Source: Paraburkholderia unamae
GTDB lineage: Bacteria; Pseudomonadota; Gammaproteobacteria; Burkholderiales; Burkholderiaceae
NCBI RefSeq assembly: GCF_003268775.1
Contig: NZ_QLSU01000009.1
Location: forward strand, 186,001-250,000
Direction of reading: 5' to 3'
Length of the DNA stretch: 64,000 nucleotides
Made by a program: the position numbers and the translations under genes. The notes below the pieces were generated by a model that searched no databases, was not told the origin of the DNA, and worked only from the letters and a program-made list of their open reading frames with translations. This document shows positions 1-7,966 of the stretch, in pieces (within the stretch, counting starts at the first letter, position 1; each line of letters begins with the position of its first letter).

Positions 1-3
1 TGT

Positions 4-1833
4 TTGACGGCAGCCCGCAACGGAACTGCGCTTTTTGATTTTGGAGAGGAGTTGTCGACGGTGGCTGAAATCTCAACCCGCTATGGTGTATTGCATACGT
101 TTAGTCCGGTCGAGGATCTGATTAGCAAATTCCTTGAACGGTACGGCGAATGGGCTCAACACGAGATTCAGTTCGTTGCCGGCTGCTTGCCCGAGCACGC
201 GCGCGTGGCTGATATCGGCGCCTTTCTCGGTACGTTTAGTCTGGGTGTCGCACAAATCAAACCGGTTGCCTCGGTGTGTCTCGTCGATGCTAATCCGGCT
301 GTCGTGCCGCTGCTCAGCAAAAACGTCAAGAACAACCTCAGGGCCGAGTCTGTGGTAGTCGAAGCGGTCGTTGGCGGGGCGGGTTTGAATCTCCATGCGT
401 CGGTGATACCTGGCAATCGGGGTTCGTTCTCTGTCGATGCGCACGACGAAGCCGAGCGGGCCTCGGCGGCTCTGGCGGCTCGGTCGATCTCACTCGACGA
501 GATCAACCGAGACTACGGACCGTTCGATCTCGTCAAGATCGATGCGGAAGGCACGGAGTTGCATATCCTCTCCGCTGACCTCCCATTTCTTGCCACTACA
601 CGCAGTGCGTTCTGGGTCGAATGCAACGCCACCACGCAATCGCTTGAAGTTGCGGATCTGCTGCTCGGGCAGGGCTTCGATCTGTACTACTTCGCCTTTC
701 CGGCAATCAATCAGCGCAACTTCAATAATGAGGCGGAGCGTGAATATGCCTTTGCCTATGAAGCCGGACTCTGGGCAACGCGCGGTAACGCGCCGGGCAT
801 GAACGCTGAACTAGAGCAGGCAGGTTGTATCCTCACGAAAATCACGGGCCGCGAAAGCCTGCGCCACGCGCTGTGGCTAACGCCGCGCTGGTCTCCGCCG
901 GACTGGAAGAATCCGGTGGTGTCCGAGATCGTTGCTCTTGCCGGTCATGCATTGCTTGGCGAGGAGTTCGCCCGCTATCTGATCGCTTCCGACGCCGACG
1001 GCGAGGCTGAAAGCGACGTTGGATTCGAGCCGCTCCCGATACGAATGCAGCGGCGTCTCGAGCGTGCGGAGCGTCTGATGAAGGAATACACATTGCGTGA
1101 GCGTGAGTCGAGGCAAGCGCACGAGCGGGAGGTCGAGCGGCAGGCCGCGGCAAATGCCGCGTTGAGTCAAGAGCTGTCGTTGGCAACACGAAATATTACG
1201 GCCGGTCAAGCGGGACGCGAAGAGGAGCGTAAGCGCTTCGAGGAAGAGTTGGGTTTGTTGCGCGAAGAGTTCGAGCGCGCTGTTGACCGGGCATTGAAAT
1301 CGGAAACGGCGCTGCGCACGGAGCGTGAACAGTCTCGCACGAAGCTTGCCGCATTGCGTGCGAAGCTCGACGCGGAGATGTACTCGGACGAGCCACGCAT
1401 AAAGGCGTTGCTGCACGAGCGCGAGCATGTGGCGAGTGCACTTGCGGGCAGCGAGGCCGCGCTCGCGGTCAGTGAGGCCGCACTCGCCGATGCCAATTCG
1501 CGCCTGCGTGCGTATGAGATCATGCTTGCTAAAGAGCGTGACCGTTTCGCTTCGGGTGCGAAGGTGCTTGAGCAGAATGCGCAGAATGCGCAGAGTGTCT
1601 TGAATGCGCAAAACTCGGAGAGAAGCGCCAGAGAGGAATTACTGAATGCGCGTCTGGAAGCAGAACGCCTTGCGGCGGAGAATGCCCGGATCGTCAACCA
1701 GATCAATGAAATCTATGCGTCGAGTTCATGGCGCTGGATGATGCCGGGGCGCGTCCTCGGTCGCGTTGCACGCGGCGACTGGAAAGAGCTGGGGCGCTTG
1801 TTGAAGGCAAAATTGCACGGATCGAAGCGGTAA
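4..1833 (+). CDS. FkbM-family SAM methyltransferase with long C-terminal coiled coil (5' end may be cut)
   Basis: The N-terminal third is an FkbM-type methyltransferase. A Rossmann motif VADIGAFLGTFSLG lies at about residues 68-81, an acidic LVDAN at 93-97, and the family motif VKIDAEGTELHIL at 177-189. FkbM proteins O-methylate sugars or other small acceptors. From about residue 355 to 590 the protein is a charged, heptad-like coiled coil rich in Glu, Arg, Ala and Leu. It ends in SSSWRWMMPGR, a tail common in multidomain glycan-modifying enzymes. The frame stays open to the first base of the window and the first in-window start is TTG at 4, so the true start may lie upstream. Its GC is lower than that of genes after 3.5 kb. 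The acceptor is unknown; the neighbours point to a surface polysaccharide. Confidence 0.8.
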   Translation: MTAARNGTALFDFGEELSTVAEISTRYGVLHTFSPVEDLISKFLERYGEWAQHEIQFVAGCLPEHARVADIGAFLGTFSLGVAQIKPVASVCLVDANPAVVPLLSKNVKNNLRAESVVVEAVVGGAGLNLHASVIPGNRGSFSVDAHDEAERASAALAARSISLDEINRDYGPFDLVKIDAEGTELHILSADLPFLATTRSAFWVECNATTQSLEVADLLLGQGFDLYYFAFPAINQRNFNNEAEREYAFAYEAGLWATRGNAPGMNAELEQAGCILTKITGRESLRHALWLTPRWSPPDWKNPVVSEIVALAGHALLGEEFARYLIASDADGEAESDVGFEPLPIRMQRRLERAERLMKEYTLRERESRQAHEREVERQAAANAALSQELSLATRNITAGQAGREEERKRFEEELGLLREEFERAVDRALKSETALRTEREQSRTKLAALRAKLDAEMYSDEPRIKALLHEREHVASALAGSEAALAVSEAALADANSRLRAYEIMLAKERDRFASGAKVLEQNAQNAQSVLNAQNSERSAREELLNARLEAERLAAENARIVNQINEIYASSSWRWMMPGRVLGRVARGDWKELGRLLKAKLHGSKR

Positions 1834-1914
1834 GTGATTGATTTTCCGCGCAGATTTACCGTGTGTCTGCTAACGCAGGTCGCGGCTCTGCGCGCGCAAG
1901 ACTGAGGGGCCCGA

Positions 1915-2766
1915 ATGGCGAACAAGGTTGCACAGGCATTTGGAGAGAACGCTACCATTCACGATGGCGTCATGCGGGAACTAGCGTGGCGCACGCAATT
2001 GTATGTAATCTTTATCCTGCCCCGAACGGGGAGTACCTGGCTGATGGAGATGGCAGAAAACTCCGGGGTGCTGGGCACGCCCCAAGAGTGGTTCAACGAG
2101 GATTGGATTCACACGGCGGAGTTGGCCATGGGGTGTCGGCCGCCGCAGCTCGTTGCGACGAAATGTGCGGACGAGTATCTGCGAAAAACAGTTGCGGACT
2201 ATCGATCACCCTACGGCATTATGGGGTTGCAACTTTCGCCATATCAGGCGCGAAGCGTCGGTGACATGCTTGAAACACCGCGGGCATCGATCGATCTCGT
2301 CACACGTTTCTACTTGCGTCGCGCAAACATTGTTGGACAGGCTATCTCGTTATTTCGTAGCGTGCGATCGGGCTTCTTCCACAGCTACCAGGACGGAGCA
2401 GTTTCACGGTCAAATCTGGATACGGTCGAATACGATGCCGAGGCAATTCGAAGCTGGTGCGAGCACATCGTCGCAGGCGAAGTTTACTTTGACAGGACCT
2501 TTCGGCGGTTGGGAATTGCGCCAGCGTGCTTTACATACGAAGACATCGTGGAGAAGCCGCGCGACGTGTTGGCATGGATGGCCAATTGTATCGACAACCG
2601 GCTCGACGCGCGTAACATCACTGCGAAGAGCTCAAGACTTTCTAAACTCGGCGGAAAGAGTAGCGAGCAATGGGAGCAACGCTTTCGCGCGGAGCAGGCT
2701 GACTACCTTGTCGCACTAGATAGTAGGCGTCCCGCTGTTCGCTCTGACTTTCAATCGGATCAATGA
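1915..2766 (+). CDS. Stf0-type sulfotransferase
   Basis: This 283-residue protein has the 5'-phosphosulfate-binding motif PRTGSTWL at residues 36-43. It is followed by GTPQEWFNE at 54-62, the layout of the Stf0 family (mycobacterial trehalose 2-sulfotransferase). A second PAPS-contact region, RRANIVGQAISLFRSVRSG, lies at 135-153. Such enzymes move a sulfuryl group from PAPS to a sugar hydroxyl in the cytoplasm. An AGGGG ribosome site precedes the ATG. It lies 81 bases after the methyltransferase gene and converges on an APS kinase gene that can make its PAPS donor. Base composition is clearly less GC-rich than most of the window. The acceptor is not known; a surface glycan is inferred from context. 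Confidence 0.85.
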   Translation: MANKVAQAFGENATIHDGVMRELAWRTQLYVIFILPRTGSTWLMEMAENSGVLGTPQEWFNEDWIHTAELAMGCRPPQLVATKCADEYLRKTVADYRSPYGIMGLQLSPYQARSVGDMLETPRASIDLVTRFYLRRANIVGQAISLFRSVRSGFFHSYQDGAVSRSNLDTVEYDAEAIRSWCEHIVAGEVYFDRTFRRLGIAPACFTYEDIVEKPRDVLAWMANCIDNRLDARNITAKSSRLSKLGGKSSEQWEQRFRAEQADYLVALDSRRPAVRSDFQSDQ

Positions 2767-2781
2767 CTGACGCCGCGTAGG

Positions 2782-3369
2782 TTAAGCGCGCTTGCGCGCT
2801 GTGGTGTCAATCTGGGCGAGTTTCGAGCCGAAACGGCGTGCCTGCACAAGATAGCGGACGATATCGTCGACGCAATATTCGACACTGTTGCCGTGAGTGC
2901 GCACGGTGAGATCCGGGCGGAGCGGTGGGTGATAAGGCGAGCCGACGCCGGTGAATTGCGGGATTTCCCCGCGCCGCGCTCGACGATACAGGCCTTTGGG
3001 GTCACGCTGTTCGCAGATGGCCGGCGGCGTATCGACAAAAATTTCGACGAAGTTAGCTTCGCCGACGATTCGCCTGGCATTGGCTCGATGCTCTGGCTCG
3101 GGTGAAATGGTTGCGGTCACGGCAGCGAAGCCTTCACCAGAAAAAAGTGCTGCGACATGCGCTACACGCCGCAGATTTTCGGTGCGTTCCTCATCACTGA
3201 AACCAAGATCTGAATTGAGCCCGGTTCTCAGCACATCTCCATCGAGCATCGTTGCTTGACACCCAAACGTTTGCAATCGTGCGACTAGCGCGCGCGCAAT
3301 TGTCGACTTGCCAGCCCCGGACATGCCAGTCAGCCAGATAACGATGCCACCGGATTTTTCTTCGTTCAC
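2782..3369 (-). CDS. cysC: adenylylsulfate (APS) kinase
   Basis: Phosphorylates APS to PAPS with ATP. The P-loop GMSGAGKST is at residues 15-23, the APS-binding stretch LDGDVLRTGLNSDLGFS at 42-58, ISPEPEHR at 88-95, the lid region FVDTPPAICEQRDPKGLY at 111-128 and FTGVGSPYHPP at 139-149. At 195 residues it is a normal single-domain CysC, not fused to CysN. It ends 16 bases from the convergent sulfotransferase gene. The reductase in the cys cluster further on looks like an APS reductase, which does not use PAPS. This copy therefore probably serves sulfation rather than cysteine synthesis (inference). Confidence 0.93.
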   Translation of the reverse strand: MNEEKSGGIVIWLTGMSGAGKSTIARALVARLQTFGCQATMLDGDVLRTGLNSDLGFSDEERTENLRRVAHVAALFSGEGFAAVTATISPEPEHRANARRIVGEANFVEIFVDTPPAICEQRDPKGLYRRARRGEIPQFTGVGSPYHPPLRPDLTVRTHGNSVEYCVDDIVRYLVQARRFGSKLAQIDTTARKRA

Positions 3370-3503
3370 AGCGTGAGCCTCACGAGACGTGATTTCGATG
3401 CCTCTGAAGGAACATTCTAGCTGTGATACCGCTGTTGTAACGTCGACGTAATAAAACGCAACAAATCGGCGATCTTGTAATTGTTTGTCTCGGCACGATG
3501 TGC

Positions 3504-4535
3504 TTACTCAAACCCCCGCGGATTCCCCTCCTGCCACCGCCAGTGGTCCGCGCACATCTGCTCGATCCCAAACCGCGCCGTCCACCCCAGCACGTTTTCC
3601 GCCGCCGCCGGATTCGCATAGCACTCGGCAATATCCCCCGGCCGGCGCGCCACGATTTCATACGGCACAGGCCGCCCCGAAGCCTCTTCAAACGCCTTCA
3701 CCACCTCGAGCACGCTATACCCGCGCCCCGTGCCGAGATTCACAACAAACCCCGCATCGTGCTTCACGAGCGCATCGAGCGCCGCGAGGTGTCCTTGCGC
3801 GAGATCGACCACGTGAATGTAATCGCGCACGCCCGTGCCATCCGGCGTCGGATAGTCGCCGCCGAACACGCGCAGCTTCTCCAGCTTGCCCACCGCCACC
3901 TGCGCCACGTACGGCATGAGGTTGTTGGGAACGCCCGCCGGATCCTCGCCGATCAGCCCGCTCTCATGCGCGCCCACCGGATTGAAATAGCGCAGCACCG
4001 CGATGCGCCACGACGCGTCCGAAATCGCCACGTCACGCAGGATCTGTTCGGCGATGAGCTTCGACTGGCCATACGGGTTGGTCGCCGAAAGCGCAAACGT
4101 CTCGTCGATAGGCGAGCGCTCGGGCACGCCATACACCGTGGCCGACGAGCTGAATACGAACTGCTTCACGCCGTGCTGGCGCATCACGTCGAGCACGACG
4201 AGCAGGCCGTCGACGTTGTTGCGGTAATACTCGATGGGCTTCGCCACCGACTCGCCCACCGCTTTGAGCGCCGCAAAATGGATCACGCCGGTAATGCGGT
4301 GCGCTTCGAAAATGCGCGAGAGGGCCGCGCCATCGCGCACGTCGGCATCGTAAAAGGCAACCGGCTTGCCGGTGATCTTTTCGACGCGCGCGAGCGATTC
4401 CCGGCGGCTGTTCACGAGATTGTCGACCACGACCACTTCATAGCCGCCATTGAGCAGTTCGACGCAGGTGTGCGAGCCAATGTAGCCCGCGCCGCCGGTG
4501 ACGAGGATGGTGCCCTTTGAGTTCGTCGCTGTCAT
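3504..4535 (-). CDS. galE: UDP-glucose 4-epimerase
   Basis: A 343-residue extended short-chain dehydrogenase. The NAD-binding motif TGGAGYIGS is at residues 13-21. The catalytic Ser is in the FSSSATVYG region near 128-136, and the Tyr-xxx-Lys pair is Y155 and K159 within NPYGQSK. It interconverts UDP-glucose and UDP-galactose and so supplies galactose donors for surface polysaccharide. It starts 31 bases after the end of the glycosyltransferase gene on the same strand, so the two probably share a transcript. The length is typical for GalE. Confidence 0.95.
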   Translation of the reverse strand: MTATNSKGTILVTGGAGYIGSHTCVELLNGGYEVVVVDNLVNSRRESLARVEKITGKPVAFYDADVRDGAALSRIFEAHRITGVIHFAALKAVGESVAKPIEYYRNNVDGLLVVLDVMRQHGVKQFVFSSSATVYGVPERSPIDETFALSATNPYGQSKLIAEQILRDVAISDASWRIAVLRYFNPVGAHESGLIGEDPAGVPNNLMPYVAQVAVGKLEKLRVFGGDYPTPDGTGVRDYIHVVDLAQGHLAALDALVKHDAGFVVNLGTGRGYSVLEVVKAFEEASGRPVPYEIVARRPGDIAECYANPAAAENVLGWTARFGIEQMCADHWRWQEGNPRGFE

Positions 4536-4566
4536 GGCGTGTTCGTTCCCGTGAAATCAAACTCGA

Positions 4567-5757
4567 TCAAAATGTCGACCCGGTAATTTCCCGGATCAGT
4601 TCCCGGTAGCGTTGTACCACAACGCGTTCGTCGAATTCTTTCTCGATTTTTTTCCGGCCGCGCCCGGCCATGGCGGCGCGCGCTTCGTTCCCGAGGTCGA
4701 GCATGCGGGCCAGGCTCGCCGCGAGCGACGCGGCGTCGCGTGATTCGCACAGCAGGCCGTTCACGCCTTCGGCGACGACTTCGCGGCAGCCGGGCACGTC
4801 GGTGGCCACGATCGGGCGGCCCATCGCGCTCGCTTCCATCAGCGTGCGCGGCACGCCCTCGCGGTACGACGGCAGGACGACGCAATCGGCGTCCGCAATA
4901 TAGGGGCGCACGTCGGCGGTCTCGCCGAGGTATTCGATCACGCCTTCGCGCTCCCACGCGGCCACTTCGTCGCGCGAGATGGCGCTCGGGTTGTCCACGC
5001 CCACCGGGCCGAGCAAGCGAAAGCGCGCATGCGGATAGCGTGCGCGCAACGTGCGGGCGGCTTCGACGTACTCGCCCACGCCCTTGTCCCAGAGCAGGCG
5101 GCCGATCAGCACGAAGGCGAAGGTCTCGCGCGCGGGCAGCGGCGTGAACGGGAAGTCGTCGAGATCGACGCCTTCGCCATGCAAGAGCCGCGCGCGCTCG
5201 GGATGCGCGAGCAGGTCCTGGTCCTTGAAGGCGGCTTCGTCGTCGCGATTGAGGAACCAGACTTCGCGTGGAAAGCGGAACGCGAAGCGATAAAGGCGCT
5301 TGGCGACCTGCGCCGCGCGGCTCTTCTGGATGAAGACGTAGCCGAGGCCCGTCGTCACCGCGACCGACGGTGTGCGCGCGAGCCACGCGGCGACCGAGCC
5401 GTAGATGTTCGGCTTGATCGTGTAGTGGAACACGACGTCGGGCTTGAGCGCGCGATAGTGGCGATGGAGCGCGAGGAGGGTGCGCAGATCGTGCAGCGGG
5501 TTCGTGCCCTTCGAGGCGACCGGCAGATCCACGCAGCGGCAACCCATTTCGGCGAGCGGCTCGAAGGTGCGGTCGCGCGGCGCGATCACGGTGACCTGCG
5601 CGCCGGCCTGGGTGAGCGCGCGCAACAGGCCGCGCCGGTACGTGTAGATCGCCCAGGCGGTGTTGCAGACGAGGGCGATATGCAAGTGGCTGGCGGCCGA
5701 CCGGGGGGCGTTTGCGGCGCGAGCGTTCTGCGAGGTTGGGGCGGGCGAGGTGTTCAC
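4567..5757 (-). CDS. glycosyltransferase family 4 protein
   Basis: A GT-B fold glycosyltransferase. The N-terminal domain starts with HIALVCNTAWAIYTYRRG, the family stretch HYTIKPNIYGSVAAW follows, and the C-terminal nucleotide-sugar site carries the EX7E-like motif EGVPRTLMEAS (about residues 300-310). It would add a sugar to a lipid-linked or LPS acceptor at the cytoplasmic face. The frame stays open to 5901, but homology begins well inside. I chose the GTG at 5757, which gives 396 residues and a short linker before the domain; the true start is uncertain. It is followed by galE and diverges from the cidA-like gene. Donor and acceptor sugars are not determined. Confidence 0.85.
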   Translation of the reverse strand: MNTSPAPTSQNARAANAPRSAASHLHIALVCNTAWAIYTYRRGLLRALTQAGAQVTVIAPRDRTFEPLAEMGCRCVDLPVASKGTNPLHDLRTLLALHRHYRALKPDVVFHYTIKPNIYGSVAAWLARTPSVAVTTGLGYVFIQKSRAAQVAKRLYRFAFRFPREVWFLNRDDEAAFKDQDLLAHPERARLLHGEGVDLDDFPFTPLPARETFAFVLIGRLLWDKGVGEYVEAARTLRARYPHARFRLLGPVGVDNPSAISRDEVAAWEREGVIEYLGETADVRPYIADADCVVLPSYREGVPRTLMEASAMGRPIVATDVPGCREVVAEGVNGLLCESRDAASLAASLARMLDLGNEARAAMAGRGRKKIEKEFDERVVVQRYRELIREITGSTF

Positions 5758-5989
5758 GAGAGCGGGGACGTCGTTGTCACGGCGTGTGACGAAAAGGGCG
5801 GCAGCGGCCGGGCGGCACATTTTAGCCGACGCCCGATCCGTCCCTCTGATGCCCCTGTTTGTGCCGATCTGTGCCGCTCTGTGCTGCTCAAGCGCGCGCA
5901 CGCCCCGCCAGGTATGAAGATTCGCTGCGCATCGGCCGCCGTTGGGCTACACTGCGCGCGCCTCGCGTGTTTCCAGTCCAGCCTTCGCC

Positions 5990-6361
5990 ATGCTTCGTTC
6001 CCTTGCCGCCCTGCTGATATTCCAGTGTCTCGGCGAGAGCGTGTCCTACGTGTTCTCGCTGCCCGTGCCCGGTCCCGTGATCGGCATGCTGCTCCTGTTC
6101 GCCTTCGCATTGATGCGGCCCGCCGCCGCCGAGGCCATCGAGCCCACCGCGCTCGAATTGTTGCGCCATCTTTCGCTGCTCTTCATTCCGGCCGGCGTGG
6201 GCATCATGGTGTCCGCCCAGGCGGTGCGCGGCGAAGCGTTCGCCGTGATCGCGAGCCTCGTGGTGAGCACGACGCTCGGCATCGCCGTCACCGCGCTCGT
6301 CACGCGCGTGTTGTTGCGGCGTCAACGGCGTGCCGATACGGCCGGGGAGGGCGCGTCGTGA
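5990..6361 (+). CDS. CidA/LrgA family membrane protein
   Basis: A 123-residue protein with about four hydrophobic segments and the family signature around SLPVPGPVIGMLLLFA near residues 20-35. CidA/LrgA proteins are holin-like small membrane proteins linked in other bacteria to murein hydrolase export, overflow metabolism and cell death. I chose the ATG at 5990 because the first helix (LRSLAALLIFQ) starts right there; an earlier in-frame ATG at 5942 adds an unlikely leader. Its stop overlaps the GTG start of the next gene by four bases (GTGA), so the pair is translationally coupled. It sits between polysaccharide genes without an obvious functional tie to them. Confidence 0.88.
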   Translation: MLRSLAALLIFQCLGESVSYVFSLPVPGPVIGMLLLFAFALMRPAAAEAIEPTALELLRHLSLLFIPAGVGIMVSAQAVRGEAFAVIASLVVSTTLGIAVTALVTRVLLRRQRRADTAGEGAS

Positions 6362-7113
6362 ACAACCTGGCGAACAACCATCTGCCGCTGTCCAGGCTCG
6401 ACGCCATCTGGGTCTATCTCGCCGGCTCGCCGCTGCTCGGCCTCACGGTCACGCTCGTCGCCTATCTCATCGCCATCAACATCTATGCGCGCGCGAAGCA
6501 CAATCCGCTCGCCAATCCGGTGCTGATCGCCGTGGCGCTCGTGGTCGCGGCCCTCAAGATCACCGATACGCCGTATCGCACGTACTTCGAAGGCGCGCAG
6601 TTCGTGCACTTCCTGCTCGGCCCGGCCACCGTCGCGCTCGCGTTGCCGCTGTATCGCCAGTGGGGCAAGTTGAAGCGTGGCGCGCTGCCCTTGCTCGGCG
6701 GTCTCGTGGCGGGCTCGCTCACCGCGATCGTTTCGGCGGTCGGCGTGGCGAAGCTGTTCGGCGCCTCGCACCAGACCGTCGCTTCGCTTGCGCCCAAGTC
6801 GGCGACCACGCCGATCGCGATGGCCGTCGCCGACAAGATCGGCGGCATTCCGTCGCTTACCGCCGTGCTCGTGATCTCGACGGGCGTGTTCGGCGCCGTG
6901 ACCGCGCGCTGGATTCTCAACCTCGTGCGCGTGCGCGAAACCGAGGTGCGCGGCTTTGCGATTGGCGTGGCCTCGCACGGCATCGGCACCGCGCGCGCGT
7001 TTCAGGTGAGCGAGGAGATGGGCGCGTTCGCGGGCCTCGGCATGGGCCTGAACGGGGTGTTCACCGCGTTCGTCGTGCCGGTGCTCCTGCCCGTCATGCT
7101 GCGCTGGATGTAA
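6358..7113 (+). CDS. LrgB/CidB family membrane protein
   Basis: A 251-residue multispanning membrane protein with the LrgB signature region KSATTPIAMAVADKIGG and the C-terminal ASHGIGTARAFQ. It is the usual partner of the CidA/LrgA protein. The GTG at 6358 overlaps the stop of the upstream gene, which decides this start. The frame stays open far upstream, but that extension is only the antisense of the glycosyltransferase gene. The pair forms a two-gene operon. Function in proteobacteria is poorly settled; export of murein hydrolases or of small organic acids has been proposed for relatives. Confidence 0.9.
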   Translation: MNNLANNHLPLSRLDAIWVYLAGSPLLGLTVTLVAYLIAINIYARAKHNPLANPVLIAVALVVAALKITDTPYRTYFEGAQFVHFLLGPATVALALPLYRQWGKLKRGALPLLGGLVAGSLTAIVSAVGVAKLFGASHQTVASLAPKSATTPIAMAVADKIGGIPSLTAVLVISTGVFGAVTARWILNLVRVRETEVRGFAIGVASHGIGTARAFQVSEEMGAFAGLGMGLNGVFTAFVVPVLLPVMLRWM

Positions 7114-7132
7114 CGCGCACGGTCCCAGGTGA

Positions 7133-7966
7133 TCAGCGCACGAAGAGCGCGCGCTTCATTTTCTGCAAGGTGCGATAGGGCGTCACGAAGTGCAGCAGGC
7201 TCTTCGCCACGCCCGCCCAGTCGCGCCAGTTCAGCACGTTCAGATAACGGAGTTGCAGGCGCAATGTCGAAACGATCTGCCGCCGCCGCTTCGTTGCGCT
7301 AATGCCGCCTTCATTCAGTTCGTAGTACAGGCCAAGTTCCGGCAGGTTCGCGCATTCGTAGCGCTCCATCAGTCGCAGGAACAGGTCGAGGTCCTCGGCG
7401 GCCGGATACTTCAGACGATAATTGCCCACGGCGAGCACGGCGTCCACGCGCAGCATCACCGAAGGATGCACAAGCGGCGAGCGCAGGAGGCGCGTGCGGC
7501 GCAGCGCGCGCGCGTCGGCGCTCGGGCGCAGCATGAAGAGCGGCTCGCCTGCGCGGTTGACCACCTGGGTCCACGTGCCGAGCGCCGCGAGCGCGGGCTC
7601 GGCTTCCATGCGCGCGCGCTGTTTGGCGAGCCGCTGCGGCGCGGCGAGGTCGCCCGCGTCGATGCGCGCCGCGTAGCGAAAGCCGCGCGCCGCGAGCGCC
7701 TCGACGCCGGCCTGCAACGCGCGCTCGATGCCGCCGTTCGTCGCCATGCGCAACACTTCCACCTGCATGCCGGGCACCTCGGGCACGACGATGGGCGGCG
7801 TGCTGCCGTCGTCGACCACGAGCGCATAAATGGTTGCGTTCTCATCGAACGAGGCGAGCGTGCGCTCGACATCGTGCTGGCCGTTGTACGCGGGCATGAG
7901 CACGGCAACGTCGGCGAGCGCGCCTTCGCGTGCGTGGCGCGCCGGGAGCGCGGCGGAATTCATCAT
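7133..7966 (-). CDS. glycosyltransferase family 2 protein
   Basis: A GT-A fold enzyme of 277 residues. MPAYNG is at residues 24-29, the nucleotide-binding VDDGS at 51-55, and RIDAGD at 101-106 stands in the DxD position. A further conserved stretch, YPAAEDLDLFLRLM, holds the likely catalytic-base region. It would transfer a sugar from a nucleotide donor during repeat-unit assembly. The ATG at 7966 overlaps the stop of the flippase gene (ATGA), so the two are coupled; an ATG at 7963 follows directly. The longer open frame up to 8197 lies inside the flippase gene and is not a real extension. Confidence 0.9.
   Translation of the reverse strand: MMNSAALPARHAREGALADVAVLMPAYNGQHDVERTLASFDENATIYALVVDDGSTPPIVVPEVPGMQVEVLRMATNGGIERALQAGVEALAARGFRYAARIDAGDLAAPQRLAKQRARMEAEPALAALGTWTQVVNRAGEPLFMLRPSADARALRRTRLLRSPLVHPSVMLRVDAVLAVGNYRLKYPAAEDLDLFLRLMERYECANLPELGLYYELNEGGISATKRRRQIVSTLRLQLRYLNVLNWRDWAGVAKSLLHFVTPYRTLQKMKRALFVR

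Noticed and set aside
5029..6357. N-terminal extension of the LrgB protein
   Set aside because: The frame is open, but it is antisense to the GT4 gene and overlaps the cidA-like gene; the GTG overlapping the cidA stop is the better start.
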